DNA of 45,404 bases from an uncultured Clostridia bacterium (GTDB lineage Bacteria > Bacillota > Clostridia > Christensenellales > Borkfalkiaceae): positions 1-45,404 of the forward strand of contig CAKQRE010000037.1 in NCBI GenBank assembly GCA_934271265.1, given 5' to 3'. This document shows positions 40,661 to 45,404 of the stretch, piece by piece. The notes under the pieces were generated by a model, which saw nothing but the letters and a program-made list of their open reading frames with translations, made no database searches and had not been told where the DNA came from. A program made the translations under genes and the position numbers. How positions within the stretch are numbered: position 1 is the first letter of the stretch; every line of letters begins with the position of its first letter.

Positions 40661-42463
40661 TTATCTTATTTCGTTCCAGACAGCCATATTGCATTTTTCG
40701 CTGTCGTAATTCTTACCTGCGGACGAATAATCACAAAGGGTTATTTCGCCGTCTTTCGTTTTTACTTTTACCGTCTCGTTCGCGTAGAACTTATCGTTTT
40801 TAACGAGTTTGGAAATCGCTCTGCCCGATTTTTTCGGTACTGCGACGGGTTTTCTTAAATCTTCGCCGAACCTCTCGTCTCTCGCGAGCGCAACGGGACC
40901 TCTTTCAAACCCGACCTTTCCGTTTAAAATTATTCTTTCGGTTTTCATCGGCATCGAAACGACTATTTTGTCGCCGTTTTTAACCTTAACGACGGCGTAG
41001 CCCTTTTCTTCCGCAAATTCTGTTTCTTTACCGCCTGCCGACACCGCGAAATCTCTCGCCCATTCGGGAATTCGCAAATAAAGCGTTGTCTCGCCCGCGG
41101 CTTTCACCGTAATTTTCGCTTCGCCTTTTTTATAAAAGTTCGCTTTGACCGAAATATTAACTCCCGACGATTTATCCGAGTAAACTCCGTCGTTATAAAG
41201 ATTGATAAAATAGCCGTTTTCGCCTTTCGCTATCGCGGTCAAGCCGAAAATAGCCGTTCCCGCGCCGCCGATTGCCGCGCAGCAACCGTAAGATCTGCCG
41301 TTTTCCATTACCCTGAAGCCGCCAATCTTTCTTGCCCTTTGACCGAAACAAAGCGGGCTGTAACTGTCGAACGGAAACGCTTCGTGCGGGACGGGTACGG
41401 CAGTTTTTCCCTCCCATACTATGCCCTGCGAGCGTTTCATTGTCTGATTTTCACTGTTCACCGCTCCGAAAAGCGCGTTATAGCCCGACCTTTCGATTAC
41501 GTCGGCGTATTTTGAATCGCCGGTTATCGCAAGCAATCTTGCGCAAAGTTTCATAAGCGTCACCGTAACGCAGGTTTCCTGCATAACGCCCTCTGTTTGC
41601 TCGGTTTGTTTAACCGTAGAATTGTCGAAAAGTTCGTGCGTGCAACCGCAGCAACCTATAACGGTATAGTCGCTTTCAAGAACCATGTCAACGAAATTGA
41701 TTACGGCTTCGAGGTCGCCCTCGTTGCCTTTTATGGTGTAATATTCCAAAAGTCCCTCAAAACAACTCATCATCTCATATGCTTTTGTGTGATTGAATTC
41801 AAAAGGGAATTTCTCTTTGGTTTTACAAAGGCTTATTATGTCCTGATCCTTAGAAAAACCCGTGCTTATGATATACTCCGAAAAATCGAGATATCTCTTT
41901 TCGCCTGTAAGTTCGTAGAGTTTTACGAACGGCTCTAAAATCGAGCAGGAATTCATGCCGCCGTAAATATTCGTCGTGTCGAATATTTCGACCTTACCTT
42001 TGCCGTTTCCCACTTTTTTCAAAATATAATCGGCGTGCTTTTTAAGCGCTTTCGTTATTTTTTTGACGAGAGCTTTGTTTTTGCATATATCGATATAGTA
42101 AAGAAAGCCGAGCATGGCGTATTTACGCGACCACATATCCCACGCCTTGAACTCGTATTGCAAATCATAGGTGGAAAATCTGCCGTTCTTCTCCTCGGTG
42201 GTAAGCATATCTTTTATGCTTTCGGTTATTTCGGCGTAAAGTTTTGCGTTTCCCGTAGCCTTATACGTAAGACAAGCCGCGCGCATAAGTTTACCCCAGA
42301 ATTCGCCCCGCCAGCCGCCGTCTTCGCCGTCTGGCTTAGTTCTGAACTGATTGACCGTGAGTTTCCATAATTCTTTGTCCGAAAACTGTTTTTCAATCGT
42401 GTACTTAATCATTTCGCCGGGATACCCATTGGTTAACGTTTGCCCCGCCGCGGGGAATTTCAT
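40661..42463 (-). CDS. GH127/GH146-like beta-L-arabinofuranosidase
   Basis: 600 aa from the ATG with GGAG upstream. Middle (alpha/alpha)6 part with WRGEFWGKLMRAA, YEMMSCFEGLLEYY and QETCVTVTLMKLCARLLAITGD, ERSGYNALFGAVN, then SYGCCAAIGG. The E-x-C (Glu296, Cys298) and the Cys394-Cys395 pair correspond to the zinc/nucleophile cluster of GH127. A C-terminal beta domain (LYLRIPEWARDFAVS) is typical. These enzymes remove beta-L-arabinofuranose from plant glycans or glycoproteins. No signal peptide. A distant member, so specificity is uncertain. Confidence 0.75.
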   Translation of the reverse strand: MKFPAAGQTLTNGYPGEMIKYTIEKQFSDKELWKLTVNQFRTKPDGEDGGWRGEFWGKLMRAACLTYKATGNAKLYAEITESIKDMLTTEEKNGRFSTYDLQYEFKAWDMWSRKYAMLGFLYYIDICKNKALVKKITKALKKHADYILKKVGNGKGKVEIFDTTNIYGGMNSCSILEPFVKLYELTGEKRYLDFSEYIISTGFSKDQDIISLCKTKEKFPFEFNHTKAYEMMSCFEGLLEYYTIKGNEGDLEAVINFVDMVLESDYTVIGCCGCTHELFDNSTVKQTEQTEGVMQETCVTVTLMKLCARLLAITGDSKYADVIERSGYNALFGAVNSENQTMKRSQGIVWEGKTAVPVPHEAFPFDSYSPLCFGQRARKIGGFRVMENGRSYGCCAAIGGAGTAIFGLTAIAKGENGYFINLYNDGVYSDKSSGVNISVKANFYKKGEAKITVKAAGETTLYLRIPEWARDFAVSAGGKETEFAEEKGYAVVKVKNGDKIVVSMPMKTERIILNGKVGFERGPVALARDERFGEDLRKPVAVPKKSGRAISKLVKNDKFYANETVKVKTKDGEITLCDYSSAGKNYDSEKCNMAVWNEIR

Positions 42464-42480
42464 AATTTTCTCCATATTCG

Positions 42481-45069
42481 TTACTTCTCTATATTAAGGT
42501 TATTTACTTTAAGTTTGTATACGTATCTTTCTTTTTCAAGCTCGCTTGCAGGGTTTAAAACCGCCAACGCGCCGTTTCCTCTGCCGCGTTTATCGCTGCC
42601 CGATAAAACGAGTTTATAGGTAAGCCTTGCCTTGTTGCTTTCGGAAAAATCGCCGTCGGTAAATTCGCCGCTTTTCGATCTTCCTATAAACGCATATTTC
42701 GTTTCGCTGTTTTCCGCGCGAAAAATATCGTATTCGTTTCCGTCGTTTTTCCACTCGAGTTTAACGCCGTTTTTTTGCCATTTTGCAACAAAATCTCGCG
42801 CTATAAGTCGATCAGCTCGTTTTTTGAAACCTGACAGACAATATTTCCCGCCCACCGTCGTATTGAATATCACCTTGCCGTCGGCGTGTTTTACGGGTAT
42901 CTCACAACCGTTATTACAGACGGATATTCCGTCCGTTTCGCCGCCGTAATAAAGAGTTATCGGTTCGCCTTTCAACGAGATAATCTCGCAGTTTTCTATC
43001 ATTCCGTTTTTATAATCGAGCGAAACCTCGAAATTTCCTCTCGCTTTCAAGCCTTTGAAACTTATGGTTTGCCATTTTTCCGGTATCGACGGAAGAAGGG
43101 AAATATATCCGCCGTGGCTTTGCAAAAGCATTTCGGTAATTCCCGCAGTCGCGCCGAAATTACCGTCTATCTGAAAAGGCGGGTGAACGTCCCACAAATT
43201 AGGGTGCGTTCTTGTTTTCAGAAGGTTTTGCAATAAAATATATGCGTGATCGCCCTCGCCCGTTCTCGCCCTCGAACAAAGCCTGTGCGCGAGCGCCCAG
43301 CCCGTCGATTCGTCTCCACGATAGTTTAGCGTTATTTTCGCCGCATCTAACGTTGCGGGGGTGTCGCTCGTTATCTGTTCGCCGGGCATAAGCGCGACCA
43401 ATTGCGATAAATGCCTGTGCTTCGCCTCGCCTATCTCGCCGTAAAAATGCTCCTCGTCGTATTCCTTGATTTGTCCGCTGTAGCCCACCCGTATTGCGTC
43501 GAGCGAATTTATATTCTCCTTTTCGTAGCGGGTGATTTCGTCCGAAATTCCGAGAATTTTTGACATTCTGAGATCGTCCTCGAATACTTCCTTCACCATT
43601 TGCTGATCGAAAGAACAGCCGACCGTATGATAATATTGCTGATATTTATGCTCGTTTACCCATTCGCCCGATAAAATCTGCTCGGGAGAAGCCGAAAACG
43701 AACAAAGTTTTCTGCCGTCGTAATCTCTTAAAGTCTTTTTCAAAAACCTCGCCATGCCGTGAACCGCGGGATAAGCGTAATTTTTCAAAAACTCCTCGTC
43801 GCGCGTGAAGTCGTAAGCGTCGTAAAACATTTTGGCGGTAAGTCCGCCCGTTCCCGGACCCGAATGGCTGTTCGGGTTTTTCCCCTCGACCTCGTAACAA
43901 AACGCGCCCGTACCTATGATCCAGCCGCAGTCGCCGTCCGCGTTTTCGGGGTTGGTTTCCGCAATCCACGCCTTTGCGTTTTTCTCCGCTTCGGGAAGAT
44001 ACGCCTTGAAAAAATCCGCGTAAGCGTCGAACGCCTCGGCAATGTTTGCCGAAAAAGCGTGCCAATAGTTCATCTGAATATTGATATTATGCCAGAATCC
44101 GCTTCCCCACGGCGATTTGTCGTGTACCGTCCACACGCCCTGAAGCGAAGCGGGCGGCGTTCCTTTTCTCGACGAAGATATGAGCAGATATCTGCCGTAT
44201 TGGTAGTATATTTCTTCCAGATACGGTTCGGTATTTCCCTCCCGGTAAGACTGTAAAATTTCGTCGGTCGCCCGTCCGTCGTCTTTACCGCCGAGGTCTA
44301 ATTCAACCCTGTTCATAAGAGACGAAAAATCCGCAACGTGCCTTTCAAGCAACTTCTCATAGCCGAGTTTCAAAGCGTTTTCAAGCCTTGCGACAACCTT
44401 TTCCGTCGGGTCGTTCCCGACCGCCTTATGCGTTGAAAACGCTTCGGAGCAAAGCCTGTAAGAAGTGCCCATTGCAACGTAAATGTCCGCGTATAAGGCG
44501 TTTATTATGGATATTTCTCCGTTTTCGCATCTCTTTTCACCGTCGGTTACAACCGCAACCTTCGCGAAATATTTAAGGTCTCTCGAAGGAAGCGTTCCTG
44601 AAATTTCGATTTCTTCGCCGCGCGTTTTCACCTCGCCCGTTCTTCCGCCCTCGTCGAGCGGTCTGTCGCCGAGATAGGGTATCACGATTTTTACCCCCAA
44701 ATCCCTCGGCTTTGAAAATTCCGCCCGGTAAACGAAAACGTTGTCGGGATAACTGAAAAACGCTTTTCGTTTCACCGAGCCGAAATCGGAAACATACCCG
44801 GAATAGGCTATACCCGTCCTTAAATCGAGACCGCGTTCGTAATCTCTCGCCTTATCGTTAAAATCGATAAAAAGTTCGAGAAAATTCGACACGCCGCCCA
44901 GCCGAAAAGGATTTGCGAAAACGTTCGTAGTAAACTGAACGCGTTCCACGTCGTATCCGCCGAAAACGCTCGCGCCGCTATAGCCGTTACCTATCGGCAA
45001 AGAATATTTTTCCCACCCCTCGTTGCTTTTTTCGGCGGGAGTTTTATACCTTAGTTTTAGATCTTTCAA
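42481..45069 (-). CDS. GH95 alpha-L-fucosidase (or alpha-L-galactosidase)
   Basis: 862 aa, no signal peptide. N-terminal beta domain starts KYSLPIGNGYSGASVFGG. The (alpha/alpha)6 barrel carries HNINIQMNYWHA (Asn328/Asn330 that activate water), SASPEQ with Glu463, RHLSQLVALMPGE, STGWALAHRLCSRAR and PPFQIDGNFGATAGITEML with Asp635. All catalytic positions known from GH95 inverting fucosidases are present. About 110 extra residues at the C-terminus form a beta-rich, Fn3-like tail. It would release alpha-L-fucose; a broken fucU lies downstream in the same operon. Confidence 0.9.
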   Translation of the reverse strand: MKDLKLRYKTPAEKSNEGWEKYSLPIGNGYSGASVFGGYDVERVQFTTNVFANPFRLGGVSNFLELFIDFNDKARDYERGLDLRTGIAYSGYVSDFGSVKRKAFFSYPDNVFVYRAEFSKPRDLGVKIVIPYLGDRPLDEGGRTGEVKTRGEEIEISGTLPSRDLKYFAKVAVVTDGEKRCENGEISIINALYADIYVAMGTSYRLCSEAFSTHKAVGNDPTEKVVARLENALKLGYEKLLERHVADFSSLMNRVELDLGGKDDGRATDEILQSYREGNTEPYLEEIYYQYGRYLLISSSRKGTPPASLQGVWTVHDKSPWGSGFWHNINIQMNYWHAFSANIAEAFDAYADFFKAYLPEAEKNAKAWIAETNPENADGDCGWIIGTGAFCYEVEGKNPNSHSGPGTGGLTAKMFYDAYDFTRDEEFLKNYAYPAVHGMARFLKKTLRDYDGRKLCSFSASPEQILSGEWVNEHKYQQYYHTVGCSFDQQMVKEVFEDDLRMSKILGISDEITRYEKENINSLDAIRVGYSGQIKEYDEEHFYGEIGEAKHRHLSQLVALMPGEQITSDTPATLDAAKITLNYRGDESTGWALAHRLCSRARTGEGDHAYILLQNLLKTRTHPNLWDVHPPFQIDGNFGATAGITEMLLQSHGGYISLLPSIPEKWQTISFKGLKARGNFEVSLDYKNGMIENCEIISLKGEPITLYYGGETDGISVCNNGCEIPVKHADGKVIFNTTVGGKYCLSGFKKRADRLIARDFVAKWQKNGVKLEWKNDGNEYDIFRAENSETKYAFIGRSKSGEFTDGDFSESNKARLTYKLVLSGSDKRGRGNGALAVLNPASELEKERYVYKLKVNNLNIEK

Positions 45070-45135
45070 ATTCTTCTCTTATTTCGGATATTATTTTGCC
45101 ACGCCGAAATTTCGGGCTTATCCGAATTTCTCGTT

Positions 45136-45404
45136 TTAATCGATAAGTTCGAAATCGGCTTTTAAGCAATCCTCGGAATTCCCGCCGGAAAACAACTCGA
45201 ATGTGCCGGTTTCGGCCGCAAACTCTCCGCCGTCGGTGTAAAATTTCCACGTTTCTTCCGTAATTTCAAAAGTTATCAGCTTTTCCTCGCCCGCTTTTAA
45301 GAAAACTCTTTCGTAGCCTTTCAGTTCCTTAACGGGGCGAACGACGGAAGCGAATAAATCGCGCAAATACCATTGAACGGTTTCGTATCCGCCGAATTTT
45401 CCAA
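45136..45404 (-). CDS. GH3 glycosidase, C-terminal end (5' end outside window)
   Basis: The frame enters from the right edge reading KFGGYETVQWYLRDLFASVV, then RPVKELKGYERVFLKAGEEK, LITFEI and FELFSGGNSEDC. This is the fibronectin-III-like C-terminal domain of GH3 beta-glycosidases (beta-glucosidase, beta-xylosidase or related). The frame is open through the window edge at 45404, so only about 89 residues are visible. It lies 66 bp upstream of GH95 on the same strand. Confidence 0.85.
   Translation of the reverse strand, partial: GKFGGYETVQWYLRDLFASVVRPVKELKGYERVFLKAGEEKLITFEITEETWKFYTDGGEFAAETGTFELFSGGNSEDCLKADFELID

Overview
The window looks like chromosomal DNA of a low-to-moderate-GC Gram-positive anaerobe, probably a gut Clostridia/Christensenellales-type Bacillota. 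The reasons are: several lipoproteins with a lipobox, secreted proteins anchored by a C-terminal membrane segment, SD-type ribosome sites (GGAGG), an MsmX-type sugar ABC importer without its own ATPase, and a remnant of a conjugative-element sigma factor of the Firmicutes type. The taxon is inference; no rRNA is present.

Layout. 1-862 is a non-coding stretch with degenerate repeats and a small hairpin. 863-1902 (+) holds rdgB and a YfcE-type phosphodiesterase in an overlapping pair, followed by a tRNA operon Gly-Arg-His-Gln-Lys-Lys (1941-2564) with its own promoter and terminator. 2575-3624 is an internally deleted ISL3-like insertion sequence. 3652-26282 (-) is one long carbohydrate-utilisation locus read right to left from a strong promoter at 26341-26369. 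In transcription order it encodes: a soluble member of an unrecognised four-paralogue family; a GH63/trehalase-like (alpha/alpha)6 glycosidase; two large paralogous surface proteins; an ABC importer (binding protein and two permeases); three more members of the unknown family (two of them lipoproteins); a third surface protein; a GH65 enzyme; a GH27 alpha-galactosidase; a small Cys-rich protein; and a lipoprotein fusing a solute-binding protein to a metallophosphoesterase. A GntR/LacI-hybrid regulator and a beta-phosphoglucomutase are divergently encoded (26527-28302, +). The enzymes lack signal peptides. The implied scheme is capture at the surface, ABC import of an oligosaccharide, then cytoplasmic cleavage of alpha-galactosyl and alpha-glucosyl bonds; beta-glucose 1-phosphate from GH65 phosphorolysis would be converted by the beta-phosphoglucomutase to glucose 6-phosphate.

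28336-33060 is an AT-rich, decayed mobile/accessory segment. It contains a sensor-kinase fragment, an XRE regulator followed by a frameshifted tail, a small membrane protein, a broken DUF2971 gene, an intact Schlafen/AlbA_2-type ATPase-like regulator with a 12-bp minisatellite, a GC-rich candidate structured RNA with a 17-codon ORF, and a conjugative-element-type sigma factor.

33124-45404 (-) is a second glycan operon: GH3 (partial), GH95, GH127-like, GH20-like, CE15-like esterase, a FucU/SDR chimera, an alpha/beta hydrolase, an SGNH hydrolase, then uronate catabolism (uxaC, a frameshifted eda, kdgK) ending at a terminator. It fits intracellular dismantling of a fucose-, arabinose- and uronate-containing plant glycan, but at least two genes appear broken (eda by a 1-nt homopolymer change; a fucU-SDR deletion fusion), so either the pathway is decaying or the assembly has errors.

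The most novel-looking material is the four-paralogue family (motifs WVH, KCD, HxxQ, WFGV, GWExPG), the binding-protein/phosphoesterase fusion, the shared Gly-Cys/TM/basic C-terminal anchor on three surface proteins, and the 0.46-kb direct repeats flanking the GH27-fusion cassette. All family names come from motif recognition by eye, not from database searches.
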